The position numbers and the translations under genes are program-made. Shown here piece by piece: positions 43,672 through 54,175 of a stretch of DNA of 64,000 nucleotides; position 1 is the stretch's first letter; the number at the start of each line of letters is the position of its first letter. Under the pieces are notes generated by a model, which saw only the letters and a list, made by a program, of their open reading frames with translations, had not been told where the DNA came from and did no database searches. Source of the DNA: Microbacterium proteolyticum (lineage in GTDB: Bacteria; Actinomycetota; Actinomycetes; Actinomycetales; Microbacteriaceae); assembly GCF_030818075.1 (NCBI RefSeq), contig NZ_JAUSZZ010000001.1:2108001-2172000 (forward strand), written 5' to 3'.

Positions 43672-44112
43672 ATGAGCGCTGTCATGTCGGCGACCCGGGC
43701 TCCGCTACTGGTCTACTTCTCGAGCGTGTCGGGCAATACCGCGCGTTTCATCGAGAAGCTCGGCAAGCGGGCCGTGCGCATTCCGCTGTCGCCGACCGAA
43801 CCGCCCCTCGAGGTCGACGAACCCTTCGTGCTGGTCACCCCCACATACGGTGGGGGTGCCGGCCGGGGCGTCGAGAAGGGCGCGGTCCCCAAGCAAGTCA
43901 TCCGGTTCCTCAACGAGGAGCGGAACCGACGAAACATCCGCGGGGTCATCTCCGCGGGGAACACGAACTTCGGCGACGCGTTCTGCCTCGCCGGCGACAT
44001 CGTCGCGCGCAAGTGCGCGGTGCCGCACCTGTATCGGCTGGAAGTATTCGGCACCCCCGACGATGTCGAGCGGGTCAACGAGGGATTGGAACGATGGTGG
44101 AAGTTGAGCTGA
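43672..44112 (+). CDS. nrdI: NrdI flavodoxin
   Basis: The 146-residue NrdI has FMN-binding loops ([19 protein letters not shown]) and [19 protein letters not shown]. It makes the oxidant that assembles the Mn(III)2-tyrosyl radical cofactor of NrdF. ATG 43672 or 43684 could be the start. It ends inside the nrdE start region (19-base overlap). Confidence 0.95.
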   Translation: MSAVMSATRAPLLVYFSSVSGNTARFIEKLGKRAVRIPLSPTEPPLEVDEPFVLVTPTYGGGAGRGVEKGAVPKQVIRFLNEERNRRNIRGVISAGNTNFGDAFCLAGDIVARKCAVPHLYRLEVFGTPDDVERVNEGLERWWKLS

Positions 44113-46250
44113 GCGACGTGGACTTCAAGACCGAGGCGCGGTTCGAGGGACTGGACTACCACGCCCTCAACGCGATGCTGAACCTGTACGACGCCGAGGG
44201 CAAGATCCAGTTCGACGCCGACAAGCGCGCGGCGCGGGAGTACTTCCTGCAGCACGTCAACCAGAACACGGTGTTCTTCCACTCCCTCAAGGAGCGCCTC
44301 GACTACCTCGTCGAGAAGGAGTACTACGAGCCCACCGTGCTCGCGAAGTACTCGATGGAGTTCATCCAGGAGCTCAACGACCGCGCCTATGGCGCGAAGT
44401 TCCGCTTCGAGACCTTCCTCGGTGCGTTCAAGTACTACACGAGCTACACGCTGAAGACCTTCGACGGCAAGCGCTACCTCGAGCGCTTCGAGGACCGCGT
44501 CGTCATGACCGCCCTCGCTCTCGCCGACGGCGACCAGCGCCTCGCGGTGCAGCTCGTCGACGAGATCATCTCGGGCCGCTTCCAGCCCGCGACCCCGACG
44601 TTCCTCAACGCCGGCAAGGCGCAGCGCGGGGAGCTCGTGTCGTGCTTCCTGCTGCGCATCGAAGACAACATGGAGTCGATCGCCCGCGGCATCAACTCGG
44701 CCCTCCAGCTCTCCAAGCGCGGCGGCGGCGTCGCCCTGCTGCTGTCGAACATCCGCGAGTCGGGTGCGCCGATCAAGCAGATCGAGAACCAGTCGTCGGG
44801 CATCATCCCCGTGATGAAGCTGCTCGAAGACAGCTTCAGCTACGCCAACCAGCTCGGTGCCCGCCAGGGCGCCGGCGCGGTGTACCTCAACGCGCACCAC
44901 CCCGACATCCTGCGCTTTCTCGACACCAAGCGCGAGAACGCCGACGAGAAGATCCGCATCAAGACGCTGTCGCTGGGTGTCGTCATCCCCGACATCACGT
45001 TCGAGCTCGCCAAGAACGGCGAGGACATGTACCTCTTCTCGCCGTACGACGTCGAGCGCGTCTACAAGAAGCCGTTCGGCGACATCTCGGTCACCGAGAA
45101 GTACCGCGAGATGGTCGACGACCCGCGCATCAAGAAGACGAAGATCAACGCCCGCGAGTTCTTCCAGACCCTCGCCGAGATCCAGTTCGAGTCGGGCTAC
45201 CCGTACATCATGTTCGAAGACACGGTGAACAAGGCGAACCCCATCGCCGGCCGCATCAACATGTCGAACCTGTGCTCGGAGATCCTGCAGGTCAACACGC
45301 CCACGACGTACAACGAAGACCTCTCGTACGACGCCATCGGCAAGGACATCTCCTGCAACCTCGGGTCGATGAACATCGCCCTGGCGATGGACGGCCGCGA
45401 CCTCGGCCTCACGGTCGAGACCGCCATCCGCGCCCTCACCGCGGTGAGCGACCAGAGCCACATCGCGTCGGTGCGCTCCATCGAAGACGGCAACGACCGC
45501 TCGCACGCCATCGGCCTCGGCCAGATGAACCTGCACGGCTACCTCGCTCGCGAACACGTGCACTACGGCTCCGAAGAGGGCATCGACTTCACGAACATCT
45601 ACTTCTACACGGTGCTCTTCCACGCGCTGCGCGCCTCGAACCGCCTCGCGATCGAGCGCGGCGTCGCCTTCGACGGCTTCGAGAACTCCACCTACGCGTC
45701 GGGGGAGTTCTTCGACAAGTACACCGAGCAGGCGTGGATCCCCGAGACCCAGAAGACGAAGGACCTGTTCGCCGGCATCCCGATCCCGACCCAGGACGAC
45801 TGGCGGGAGCTGAAGGCCTCGGTGCAGGCCCACGGCATCTACAACCAGAACCTGCAGGCGGTGCCGCCGACCGGCTCGATCTCCTACATCAACAACTCGA
45901 CGAGCTCGATCCACCCCATCGCGTCGAAGATCGAGATCCGCAAGGAAGGCAAGCTCGGCCGCGTCTACTACCCGGCGCCGTTCATGACGAACGAGAACCT
46001 GGAGTACTACCAGGACGCCTACGAGATCGGCTACGAGAAGGTCATCGACACGTACGCCGCGGCCACGCAGCACGTCGACCAGGGTCTGTCGCTCACCCTG
46101 TTCTTCAAGGACACCGTCACCACGCGCGACATCAACAAGGCCCAGATCTACGCGTGGAAGAAGGGCATCAAGACCATCTACTACATCCGCCTGCGTCAGC
46201 TGGCGCTCGAGGGCACCGATATGACCGAGTGCGTCTCGTGCATGCTCTGA
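44094..46250 (+). CDS. nrdE: Class Ib ribonucleoside-diphosphate reductase alpha subunit
   Basis: The 718-residue catalytic subunit reduces NDPs to dNDPs. It shows the first active-site Cys in [12 protein letters not shown], the NLCSEI loop with Asn, Cys (radical) and Glu, [18 protein letters not shown], and the C-terminal CVSC pair that accepts electrons from NrdH. The N-terminal ATP-cone of class Ia is missing, as expected for class Ib. ATG 44094 is preceded by GAGGGATTGG; the frame upstream lies in nrdI. Confidence 0.97.
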   Translation: MVEVELSDVDFKTEARFEGLDYHALNAMLNLYDAEGKIQFDADKRAAREYFLQHVNQNTVFFHSLKERLDYLVEKEYYEPTVLAKYSMEFIQELNDRAYGAKFRFETFLGAFKYYTSYTLKTFDGKRYLERFEDRVVMTALALADGDQRLAVQLVDEIISGRFQPATPTFLNAGKAQRGELVSCFLLRIEDNMESIARGINSALQLSKRGGGVALLLSNIRESGAPIKQIENQSSGIIPVMKLLEDSFSYANQLGARQGAGAVYLNAHHPDILRFLDTKRENADEKIRIKTLSLGVVIPDITFELAKNGEDMYLFSPYDVERVYKKPFGDISVTEKYREMVDDPRIKKTKINAREFFQTLAEIQFESGYPYIMFEDTVNKANPIAGRINMSNLCSEILQVNTPTTYNEDLSYDAIGKDISCNLGSMNIALAMDGRDLGLTVETAIRALTAVSDQSHIASVRSIEDGNDRSHAIGLGQMNLHGYLAREHVHYGSEEGIDFTNIYFYTVLFHALRASNRLAIERGVAFDGFENSTYASGEFFDKYTEQAWIPETQKTKDLFAGIPIPTQDDWRELKASVQAHGIYNQNLQAVPPTGSISYINNSTSSIHPIASKIEIRKEGKLGRVYYPAPFMTNENLEYYQDAYEIGYEKVIDTYAAATQHVDQGLSLTLFFKDTVTTRDINKAQIYAWKKGIKTIYYIRLRQLALEGTDMTECVSCML

Positions 46251-46258
46251 TCCGCTGA

Positions 46259-47260
<1,002 letters not shown>

Positions 47261-47278
47261 GCGGAAGAACGACCGAGG

Positions 47279-47312
47279 GCCTCACGCGAGCAATCGTGTG
47301 AGGCTCTCTGTC
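47279..47312 (+). terminator. Terminator after nrdF
   Basis: GCCTCACGCGA pairs with TCGTGTGAGGC (11 positions with one mismatch, 4-base GCAA loop) and TCTCTGTCTG follows. Confidence 0.75.
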
Positions 47313-47336
47313 TGAGCGCGGAAGTCCCGCACGCGC

Positions 47337-48218
47337 TCAGACAGACAGCACCTCACCCAGCACCCGCTCCGCGAACTGCTTCTCACCCGGGGTGATGTTC
47401 GTCAGCATGATCAGCCCCTTCCAGAGCGTCCAGCCTGCGCCGCGCGCCCACGTGGCGTCGTCGAGGTCGAGCACGTCGCGAAACACGCGTCGCGCTGGTC
47501 CGCGGAACTGCGTCCAGTGGATGACCGTGTCACACGCGGGGTCGCCCACGGCGGAGCAACCGAAGTCGATCACCGCCGACAGTCGATGCGAGGTGTCGAC
47601 GAGCAGGTTGCCGATCGCGACATCGCCGTGCAGCCACACCGGCGGACCCGTGAACTCGACGGCCAGCGCATCGCGCCACACCCCGCGCGCTCGATCTCGC
47701 TGCGAGCCATCGAGCAGGTCGAACCTGCGTGTGACCTGCTCGTCCCACTGCGACACGGGATCACCACGGAACGCGCTGTGCTGACCCGGGGCGGGGCCGC
47801 CCGTGGCATCCGTTCTCCGGAGTGCGACGAGGACGTGAGCGAGCCGCTCCGCGAGCGCCACATCGTCTCGCACGCGGACAGTATCGGGGCGGATGCCGGC
47901 GAGCCAGCCGTACACCGACCACGGGGCGGGGAACAGCGCGGAGGCGCGCCCGACGCCCGCGACCGCGGGGATGGGCACCGGCAGGTGCGGAGCCAGGAAC
48001 GGCAGGTACTTCTGCTCCTTCGCGACCTGCGGGACGAATCCGAGGTCGGCGGGCAGGCGGGCGACCAGTGCGTCGCCCAGGCGGAACGTGCGGTGATCGT
48101 TGCCCGACTCCCGAACAGCGGCCACCGGAAGACCCGCCCACTGCGGGAACTGTTCGCGGACGAGCGCCCGCACCAGCGCTTCGTCGATGGCATCCCGAGC
48201 GGGGAAGGCGGCGGACAT
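47337..48218 (-). CDS. Aminoglycoside phosphotransferase-family kinase
   Basis: The 293-residue protein has the APH kinase plan: a nucleotide-binding N-lobe (SGNDHRTFRLGDALVARLP), a catalytic VWLHGDVAIGNLLVD loop (HGD....N) and a metal site VIDFGCSAVGDPACD (DFG-like). Such proteins phosphorylate small hydroxylated compounds; actual aminoglycoside resistance cannot be assumed. It converges with nrdF. Confidence 0.85.
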   Translation of the reverse strand: MSAAFPARDAIDEALVRALVREQFPQWAGLPVAAVRESGNDHRTFRLGDALVARLPADLGFVPQVAKEQKYLPFLAPHLPVPIPAVAGVGRASALFPAPWSVYGWLAGIRPDTVRVRDDVALAERLAHVLVALRRTDATGGPAPGQHSAFRGDPVSQWDEQVTRRFDLLDGSQRDRARGVWRDALAVEFTGPPVWLHGDVAIGNLLVDTSHRLSAVIDFGCSAVGDPACDTVIHWTQFRGPARRVFRDVLDLDDATWARGAGWTLWKGLIMLTNITPGEKQFAERVLGEVLSV

Positions 48219-48256
48219 CGGCCCAGGCTAGCTCTTCGCCTCGTACGCTGAACGAC

Positions 48257-48445
48257 ATGGAACGCGACGCCGACGAGCAGGAGCGCCGAGCCCTTCGGTC
48301 GATCGAGGCCATCACTGCCGGCGCCGACGTCGGCGCGGAGGCGCTCGCGCTGTCGAACGAGTTCACCGACCGCCACACCGACCGCATGACGGCGTGGGTG
48401 AAGCGGCGGTTCCGTCGTGCCGAGGGCGGCTCGTCGACACGGTGA
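48257..48445 (+). CDS. Small hypothetical protein
   Basis: The 62-residue, highly charged, helical protein (MERDADEQERRALRSIEA ... MTAWVKRRFRR) has its own ATG 38 bases from the divergent kinase start. No family is recognised. Codon use is as in neighbours. Confidence 0.5.
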   Translation: MERDADEQERRALRSIEAITAGADVGAEALALSNEFTDRHTDRMTAWVKRRFRRAEGGSSTR

Positions 48446-48507
48446 TGTTCGCGGACAGGGCCCGTGCTTCCTGTGCACGTTGCCGGAGGGTGCGTCAAGA
48501 TGAGCAC

Positions 48508-48927
48508 ATGGTCACCGGTCGCGCTCGACGATACGGCGCCGTCTCCGCGCTGGTCGCCTTGGCCGTGGTCCTCACGGCCTGTTCCGATGACGGCGTCGCG
48601 GATTCGCGGACGCCCGGCGTTCCCACAGGCATCCCGGTGGACGGCCTCGATCTCGAACCGGCCGTGCACCTGCAGTCGGACGGATCCATCGCGGTCGTGA
48701 CGTGGGGGAGCAGCAGTTGCCCGCCCACGGCGACGGCGTTCGACAACGACGGAGAATCGCTCGTCGTCTCCTTCTCCGCGTCGAGCAACGATGTCTGCAC
48801 CGCCGACCTCGCGGCGACGACGCACATCTTCTCTGCCGATCGGGTCGGCGACACCGTCCCCCTCGAGGCGACCGTCTCGTTCCCCGAGTTCGACGACACG
48901 CAGGTCGTCGAGATCACGCGTCCCTAG
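48508..48927 (+). CDS. Secreted lipoprotein, unknown function
   Basis: The 139 residues begin with a signal peptide ending in the lipobox VVLTACSDD (near residues 20-28). The outer part is rich in Asp, Thr, Ser with a Cys pair (SSCPPTATAFD, NDVCTADLA). It resembles small extracellular lipoproteins of unknown role in this group. The ATG at 48508 is chosen from the signal peptide. Confidence 0.75.
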   Translation: MVTGRARRYGAVSALVALAVVLTACSDDGVADSRTPGVPTGIPVDGLDLEPAVHLQSDGSIAVVTWGSSSCPPTATAFDNDGESLVVSFSASSNDVCTADLAATTHIFSADRVGDTVPLEATVSFPEFDDTQVVEITRP

Positions 48928-48945
48928 AAGCCGGCCGGGTCGGGG

Positions 48946-49872
48946 TCACCCCGGCCACTCCCGCCCCTCCAGCCGTCCGAGCAGCGTCTCGACTGCTGAG
49001 CCCTCCATGCCGCGCACCCATCGCTGCGTCGACGACCCGCGTGACGACACGGTGCGGCCGCGCTCGCCGCGCTCGAGCCGCACGTCGATCCGTCCGCGGG
49101 CGACGCTCACGCCCCGCAGGGCCCCGGATGCGACCATCGCGGCCAGTGGATCGTGCAGCGCGCAGCGCCGATCGGGGAAGACACGGCCGGCGTAGAAGTC
49201 GAAGTAGTACGGCAGCATCCGGGCCAACGCCTGGGGGAGCGCGCCCGGAATCGCCTCCAGGCGCACGAGGTCGGTGGCATCCATCGTCTGCGTCATCGTC
49301 ACATCGAGCGGCACGAGAGTGGTGTCCCAGTCCTGCGCGAAGACGACGGCGGTCGCTTCGGGATCGTTGTGGATGTTCGCCTCGGCCCACGGCGTGACAT
49401 TGCCCGAGTGCGCGAACGCGCCGCCCATCACGACGAGGCGGTCGAAGCGGGCGACACCGGGCGTTTCGGCGTAGGCGGCGAGGTTGGTCAGGGGGCCGAG
49501 GGCGAGCACGGTGAGATCCGGATGCCGGGATGCCAGGTGGTCGATCAGCTCGACGGCTTCCCGGGCATCGTGAGCACGGGCCGCGGCGGTCAGCGCGATC
49601 CCGCCGAGACCGTCGTCACCGTGCACGTGCGGAGCGCCGCCGGCGTAGGCGCGACCGCGGAAGTCGTGCGCGCCGACGGCGACCGGGATGTCGTCCACTC
49701 CCGCCAGCTCGAGCAGAGACAGCGCGTTGGCGGCGGCGCGGGCGGCATCCGTATTGCCCGAGACCGTCGTGATGCCCACGATGTCGACCGCGGGCTCGGC
49801 CAGCAGGAATGCCAGCGCCAGCGCGTCGTCGATGCCGGGGTCGCAGTCGACGAGGATCGGACGGCGGGTCAT
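48946..49872 (-). CDS. Nucleoside hydrolase (inosine/uridine-preferring type)
   Basis: The 308-residue enzyme cleaves ribonucleosides to base and ribose. It has the Ca-binding DCDPGIDDA (9-17), GNTDAARAAANAL, VLALGPLTNLA, VVMGGAFAHSGNVTP and EANIHNDPEAT motifs. The start overlaps the stop of the sugar-kinase gene (ATGA), so the ribose released can be phosphorylated by its partner: a small nucleoside salvage operon. Confidence 0.93.
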   Translation of the reverse strand: MTRRPILVDCDPGIDDALALAFLLAEPAVDIVGITTVSGNTDAARAAANALSLLELAGVDDIPVAVGAHDFRGRAYAGGAPHVHGDDGLGGIALTAAARAHDAREAVELIDHLASRHPDLTVLALGPLTNLAAYAETPGVARFDRLVVMGGAFAHSGNVTPWAEANIHNDPEATAVVFAQDWDTTLVPLDVTMTQTMDATDLVRLEAIPGALPQALARMLPYYFDFYAGRVFPDRRCALHDPLAAMVASGALRGVSVARGRIDVRLERGERGRTVSSRGSSTQRWVRGMEGSAVETLLGRLEGREWPG

Positions 49873-50717
49873 CGCTCCACTCCGTACGCGTCGAGCGGCT
49901 GGAGCGCCGGTTGCGACGCGTCGTCGGCGACGGCTGCGGCACCCACCGCGCAGGCGCGCGCCAGCGCGTCGTCGGGGGAGTCGCCGCGCAGAAGCCCCAC
50001 GACGAGAGCCGCGCAGAACGCGTCTCCCGCGCCCACGGTGTTCACGACGGTCGTCGCGATGCCGGGGGCGGATGCCGCGAGCTCCCCGTGGCGGTACAGG
50101 CGCGCACCCTCGGCGCCGAGCGTCACGCACAACAGCGGCGCGTCGTGCACCTCGGGCAGCTGCGCGTGTTCCGTCTCGTTCACGATCACCAGATCACACT
50201 GCTCGAGCACGCCCGCGGGGAGGGGACGCGCGGGAGCGGCGTTGAGCGCGAAGAACCCCGCGGCGCGTGCGGCGGCCGAGACGACGGCATCCGCGACCTC
50301 CAACTGCATCAGCACCGCGGTGCCGGGCTCGATCCCGAGCGCGTCCGCGTCGATCGCGGCGTTCGCGCCGGCGCACACCACGATCGAGTTCTCGCCCGTC
50401 GCGTCGACGACGATGAGGGCGGTGCCGGTGGCGGCTTCCGCGGTCTGCACGCCCGTGGCATCCACTCCGAGATGGGTGAAGCGATCCCGGATGCCGCGCC
50501 CCTCGGCGTCGTCGCCCACGGCGCCGACCATCCGCACGGCGGCTCCGAGCCGGGCGGCGGCGACCGCCTGGTTGGCGCCCTTGCCGCCGGGGCCGCGCTG
50601 CAGCACGCCGTCGGCGACGGTCTCGCCCGCCTGGGGTGCGCGCTGCACGCGAGCGGTGAGGTCGACGTTGATCGCGCCGACGACGGTCAGTTCGGGTCGC
50701 GGGGGAGAAGGGGTCAC
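49869..50717 (-). CDS. rbsK: PfkB-family ribokinase
   Basis: The 282-residue protein has the ribokinase motifs VGAINVDL, GGKGANQAVAAARLGA (sugar binding), TGTALIVVD and the catalytic NTVGAGDAFCAAL. It would phosphorylate ribose at O5. The GTG at 50717 begins the domain. It lies before the nucleoside hydrolase in one operon. Confidence 0.9.
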   Translation of the reverse strand: MTPSPPRPELTVVGAINVDLTARVQRAPQAGETVADGVLQRGPGGKGANQAVAAARLGAAVRMVGAVGDDAEGRGIRDRFTHLGVDATGVQTAEAATGTALIVVDATGENSIVVCAGANAAIDADALGIEPGTAVLMQLEVADAVVSAAARAAGFFALNAAPARPLPAGVLEQCDLVIVNETEHAQLPEVHDAPLLCVTLGAEGARLYRHGELAASAPGIATTVVNTVGAGDAFCAALVVGLLRGDSPDDALARACAVGAAAVADDASQPALQPLDAYGVER

Positions 50718-50792
50718 GAGAACCCACCCTGTCACGCGGGATGGCCCTCGTGTGTAGTGGCGCGGTGCTCCGCCGTCGGCGACGATGTGGGG

Positions 50793-51227
50793 ATGACGAC
50801 CGCGACCCCGCCCGCGCACCCCGAAAAGCCGCCGGCGTCGTTCGACGACGCGCTCGACGCGGTGGCGGCGGCCCTGGATGCCATGGGGCACGGCGACCCC
50901 GGTCCGTTCGCGGCGCTGTGGACCCGGACCGACGACGCGACCCTGATGGGGGGATTCGGCACTCACGCCACGACGGCGGCCGAGGTGGCATCCACCCTCG
51001 AGGCCGTCGCCCGACGCTTCCGCGGGGGAGCGCTCGTGCCGGAGTACGACCGGGTGCTCGTCGGCGACGACTGGGCGATGACCGCTGGGCGAGAGCGCGG
51101 GATCCTCTCGGTCGACGGTGCGGCGCCGGCTCCGTTCGTGGTGCGGGTGACCCACGTGTGGCGGCGAGAGGGCGACGGCTGGCGCATCGTCCACCGCCAC
51201 GGCGACCACACGACGACCGCGACCTGA
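50793..51227 (+). CDS. SnoaL/NTF2-like (DUF4440-type) protein
   Basis: The 144 residues form a cone-shaped NTF2-like fold: DALDAVAAALDAMGHGDPGPFAALWT, DDATLMGGFGTHATTAAEV, TAGRERGILSV and FVVRVTHVWRREGDGWRIVHRH, the last strand carrying the family's typical W.I.H.H. No catalytic role can be assigned. It is divergent from the kinase-hydrolase operon. Confidence 0.8.
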   Translation: MTTATPPAHPEKPPASFDDALDAVAAALDAMGHGDPGPFAALWTRTDDATLMGGFGTHATTAAEVASTLEAVARRFRGGALVPEYDRVLVGDDWAMTAGRERGILSVDGAAPAPFVVRVTHVWRREGDGWRIVHRHGDHTTTAT

Positions 51228-51453
51228 GTGGAGGCCCCGGCCGGAGGAACGGTGATCGGCGACCGACGAGGCGAAGACGTGGGTGGCGGGAGAGCCGACG
51301 CTCGTCAGCGCGACGCCGGCGATGACCGCGCCGAGGTCGACCGTTCCGAGACCGATGAGAGTGGATGCCGACGCGAGGGGCCGGCGCATGCCGCGCCGAT
51401 GCGCTCGACGGCCTCGCGACCGAGGGGCTGAGCCTTCGGGGCGGCCACGGCGG
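51228..51453. other. Gap between converging genes
   Basis: No gene is called. The minus strand has a short hydrophobic frame (ASTLIGLGTVDLGAVIAGVA near 51290-51360) but no start or domain that I would defend. Confidence 0.4.
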
Positions 51454-52479
51454 TCAGCTCCTGGGGGTCTGGCGGCGGAGGGCCGCCGACACGACCGCGA
51501 CGAGCGTGCCGACCGCGACACCGATCACCGTCTCGACGACGCGGTCGCGCAGCAGCAGTTCGGGGGCGACGGGCGAGGCGAGCGACACCATCAGCAGGGC
51601 CAGCGGGGTGATGAACAGCATCGCGATGCCGTAGTTGCGGCCGACGAACAGCTCGGCGCCGGCCTGCATCACGACGGCCACGACGACGACGAGCCAGGGC
51701 GGGAGCTGGAGCGCGAGCAGTCCGGCCGCGATCAGCACACCCAGCAGCGTCCCGGTGAGGCGTTGCACGCCGCGGATGAGCCGCGCGGTCACGTGCGCCC
51801 CGCCGACGGCGGCGACCGCGCCGACCATCGCCCAATACCAGTGGGTGCCGACGAGCAGCGCACCCGCGATGCCCGCGAGGAGCGCCGCGGCACCGACCGT
51901 GGCGGTCATCTCCCACGCGACCGGTCCGATCGCGCGACGGGGCCTCTTCGGGCGGGCCCACGATCCGTGGCGCACCAGCACGAACACCGTGGTCACGATC
52001 AGGCTCCACGCCACGCTCGCGCCGCCCACGAGCAGCGCCGTTGCGAAGGTGGCGGCTGTCGCCGGAAAGCTCGCGGTCGCACCGGCGGCGAAGACCGCGA
52101 AGAGCGCTCCGGGCGGATGCCACTGCGCCCGGTACGCGAACAAGGTGACGGCTGCCGCGAGGGCGGCGACGACGGCGACGCTCCCGAGCGCGGGAACGGC
52201 GAGGAACGACATCGCCGTGCCCACGAGCATGGAGCCGACGAGGATCGCGCCGGCGGTGATCTGCATGCCGACGCGTGCGCGGGGGCGGTCGGTGCGCCCG
52301 TAGAGGGCGGCGAAGGCGCCGAAGCTGGCGTAGACGCTGAGGTCGAGACGCCCGAGCAGCAGCAGTACGAGCAGCGGAACGCCGACGCTCAGCACCGCGC
52401 GGGCGGCGACCCGGTGATCACCCCGGTGCGGCCCCACGCGGACGACTCCGGTCCACACGCGCCCCCGGGATTCCGCCAC
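51454..52479 (-). CDS. FUSC-family (aromatic acid exporter-like) membrane protein
   Basis: The 341-residue protein has 10 or so membrane helices in two halves. DLSVYASFGAFAALYGRTD and HVTARLIRGVQRLTGTLLGVLIAAGL match the FUSC N- and C-halves; the second half carries the RxxGTxxG signature. It may export aromatic acids or other organic anions. Single gene. Confidence 0.82.
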   Translation of the reverse strand: MAESRGRVWTGVVRVGPHRGDHRVAARAVLSVGVPLLVLLLLGRLDLSVYASFGAFAALYGRTDRPRARVGMQITAGAILVGSMLVGTAMSFLAVPALGSVAVVAALAAAVTLFAYRAQWHPPGALFAVFAAGATASFPATAATFATALLVGGASVAWSLIVTTVFVLVRHGSWARPKRPRRAIGPVAWEMTATVGAAALLAGIAGALLVGTHWYWAMVGAVAAVGGAHVTARLIRGVQRLTGTLLGVLIAAGLLALQLPPWLVVVVAVVMQAGAELFVGRNYGIAMLFITPLALLMVSLASPVAPELLLRDRVVETVIGVAVGTLVAVVSAALRRQTPRS

Positions 52480-52855
52480 CCGACTACCCTACGCGTGCCG
52501 GGAGGCGTCGCCGTCAGCGTCGCGGTCGGGCGGTCGCGCGGTGCGCGGTGCGCGTCCGCGGCGGCGTTGTTCGTTCGCGCTGAAGTGCGGATGAGGGCGT
52601 CGGCTCGTGCCGCTCGGCGCGGATGAGGTGGCGCGGGTGGGCGCGGCGGCGTGCTCGTTCGCGCCGAAATCCGGGTGGGGGCGTCGGCTCGCGCGTGGGG
52701 GTGAGGCGGCGCGGCGGCGAGTTCGTTCGCGCCGAAGTGCGGGTGGGGGCGTCGGCTTGGGCGAGATGGCGCGGGTGAGCCCGGGCGGGGTGGAGAGGAA
52801 GCGGGCGCGGCGTCAAGGCCGTGGCATCCGGAGCGTTCTCTGATGGGGTGGGGGA
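52480..52855. repeat. Non-coding stretch with three copies of a ~37-bp GC-rich repeat
   Basis: Copies begin at 52571, 52655 and 52723 and run about 37 bp (core TCGTTCGCGCCGAAGTGCGG, then GTGGGGGCGTCGGCT). Spacing is 84 and 68 bases and each differs by a few bases. No gene is seen. Confidence 0.7.
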
Positions 52856-52975
52856 ATGGATGCCGAACGCGAGACGACCCCGATCGAGCCCGGGCCCGAG
52901 CCCGACACGACGACGGCTGCCGAGGGTGAGAAGTCCGACCCGTCGCTCGACGAGGACGATCAGCCCGTCGAGTGA
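52856..52975 (+). CDS. Very small acidic protein
   Basis: The 39-residue frame starts MDAERETTPIEPGPEPD and ends with an Asp/Glu-rich tail (SDPSLDEDDQPVE). GGTGGGGGA lies before the ATG. Codon use is GC3-rich and acidic tails of this type occur in small actinobacterial proteins; no family is known. Confidence 0.45.
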   Translation: MDAERETTPIEPGPEPDTTTAAEGEKSDPSLDEDDQPVE

Positions 52976-53056
52976 CTGCTCGACGTCGAGGTGAGCGCAC
53001 GGGGAGGGGTGAGGCTGCTGCGTAGGGTGGGAACCCCGATCCGAACGAGGTGAGAC

Positions 53057-53521
53057 GTGTTCCGCACGCCCCTGAATCTGTTCCGTACGCTCGCGATCGC
53101 CGAAGCCGTTTCGTGGACGCTGCTGATCGGCGGGCTGGTCCTGCGGGCCGTCGCCGACCTGCCGATCGCGGTGACGATCGGCGGGGGCATCCACGGCTTC
53201 GTGTTCCTCGCGTACGCCGCGACCGCGGTGCTGGTCGCGCTCAATCAACGGTGGGGGGTCGGGCCGACCGCCCTCGCGGTGGTCAGCGCCGTCATCCCGT
53301 ATGCGACGGTTCCCACCGAGATCTGGCTGCAGCGGACCGGGCGGCTCCGCGGAGCGTGGCGGCGGGAGCCGACCTCCGACCCGCGCGACGGGCGGGCGAT
53401 CGACCGGCTGCTGCGATTCTTCCTCCGGCGCCCGTGGGTGCTCGCGGCGACGATCGTGGTCGCGGTGGCGCTGGTCTTCGTCGTCCTGCTGGTGGTGGGA
53501 CCCCCGGGCGGGAAGGGCTGA
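53057..53521 (+). CDS. DUF3817 membrane protein
   Basis: The 154-residue protein has three or four helices. The DUF3817 hallmark is the start FRTLAIAEAVSWTLLIGGLVLR, then IHGFVFLAYAATAVLVA and AVIPYATVPTEIWL. The C-terminus has another helix (about 123-147). Function unknown. GTG start preceded by AACGAGGTGAGAC. Confidence 0.85.
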   Translation: MFRTPLNLFRTLAIAEAVSWTLLIGGLVLRAVADLPIAVTIGGGIHGFVFLAYAATAVLVALNQRWGVGPTALAVVSAVIPYATVPTEIWLQRTGRLRGAWRREPTSDPRDGRAIDRLLRFFLRRPWVLAATIVVAVALVFVVLLVVGPPGGKG

Positions 53522-53533
53522 GGACGCGGCGCG

Positions 53534-54088
53534 TCAGCGCAGGCGGACGTACACGCTGGCGGGAGCCACGCGGCAGGTGGCGGTGAACGTCTGCACCGTG
53601 CCCGAGAGAGTCGCGGCGGCGCGGCCGGCGCCGAGGAAGGCGATGGAGCTGCCGGCCGCGTGCAGAGTGGGCTCGCTCACCGTGAATCGGCGGGTCCCAT
53701 CACCCGCTCGACCCGCGAACGACGCCTCGAGGTGCACGTCGACGACGGGCCCGGAGGTGGATGCCACCCGCCACGCGAGCGAGGCGAGTCCGCCGCCCCT
53801 GCTGGTGACGGTCAGGGTGGCCGACCCGCACTCCTCCCCACCGACCGACTCGACCCACAGCTTCTCGTCCGACGGGGTCGTGTCGGCGCCGCACAGTCCG
53901 ATGCGGTGCAGACGCGCGTAGTCTCGGCCGTTGGGGGTGACGCTGGAGCAGTCCGCGAACAGCGGCGTCGTCGCACTCTGCGACGGGGCGTCGAACGGGG
54001 TCACCGCGCCGGCGGCGGAGCCGGTCGACAACGACGCGGCCAGGAGTCCCGCACCGCTCAGCACCGCAGCGAGGGGACGAATACGCAC
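53534..54088 (-). CDS. Secreted hypothetical protein
   Basis: The 184-residue protein has a Sec signal peptide (RPLAAVLSGAGLLAASLSTGSAAGA, residues 4-28). The mature part has four Cys, a region rich in Thr, Ser and Gly and a beta-rich layout. No known domain recognised. Confidence 0.7.
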   Translation of the reverse strand: MRIRPLAAVLSGAGLLAASLSTGSAAGAVTPFDAPSQSATTPLFADCSSVTPNGRDYARLHRIGLCGADTTPSDEKLWVESVGGEECGSATLTVTSRGGGLASLAWRVASTSGPVVDVHLEASFAGRAGDGTRRFTVSEPTLHAAGSSIAFLGAGRAAATLSGTVQTFTATCRVAPASVYVRLR

Positions 54089-54175
54089 ACCGCACCTCCC
54101 TGGTGACGGCTCGAATCTACGCTCCGCGGCGGGTCGGCGCGAGAGGGGGCGCCGCTCGGCCGGCTGGTGCCGGCG

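Noticed and set aside
47337..48218. Aminoglycoside resistance gene
   Set aside because: Only general APH-fold kinase motifs are present; such genes are common housekeeping kinases in actinobacteria.
51228..51453. Possible broken small membrane gene on the minus strand
   Set aside because: A hydrophobic stretch exists but it needs an assumed frameshift and has no start; evidence too thin.
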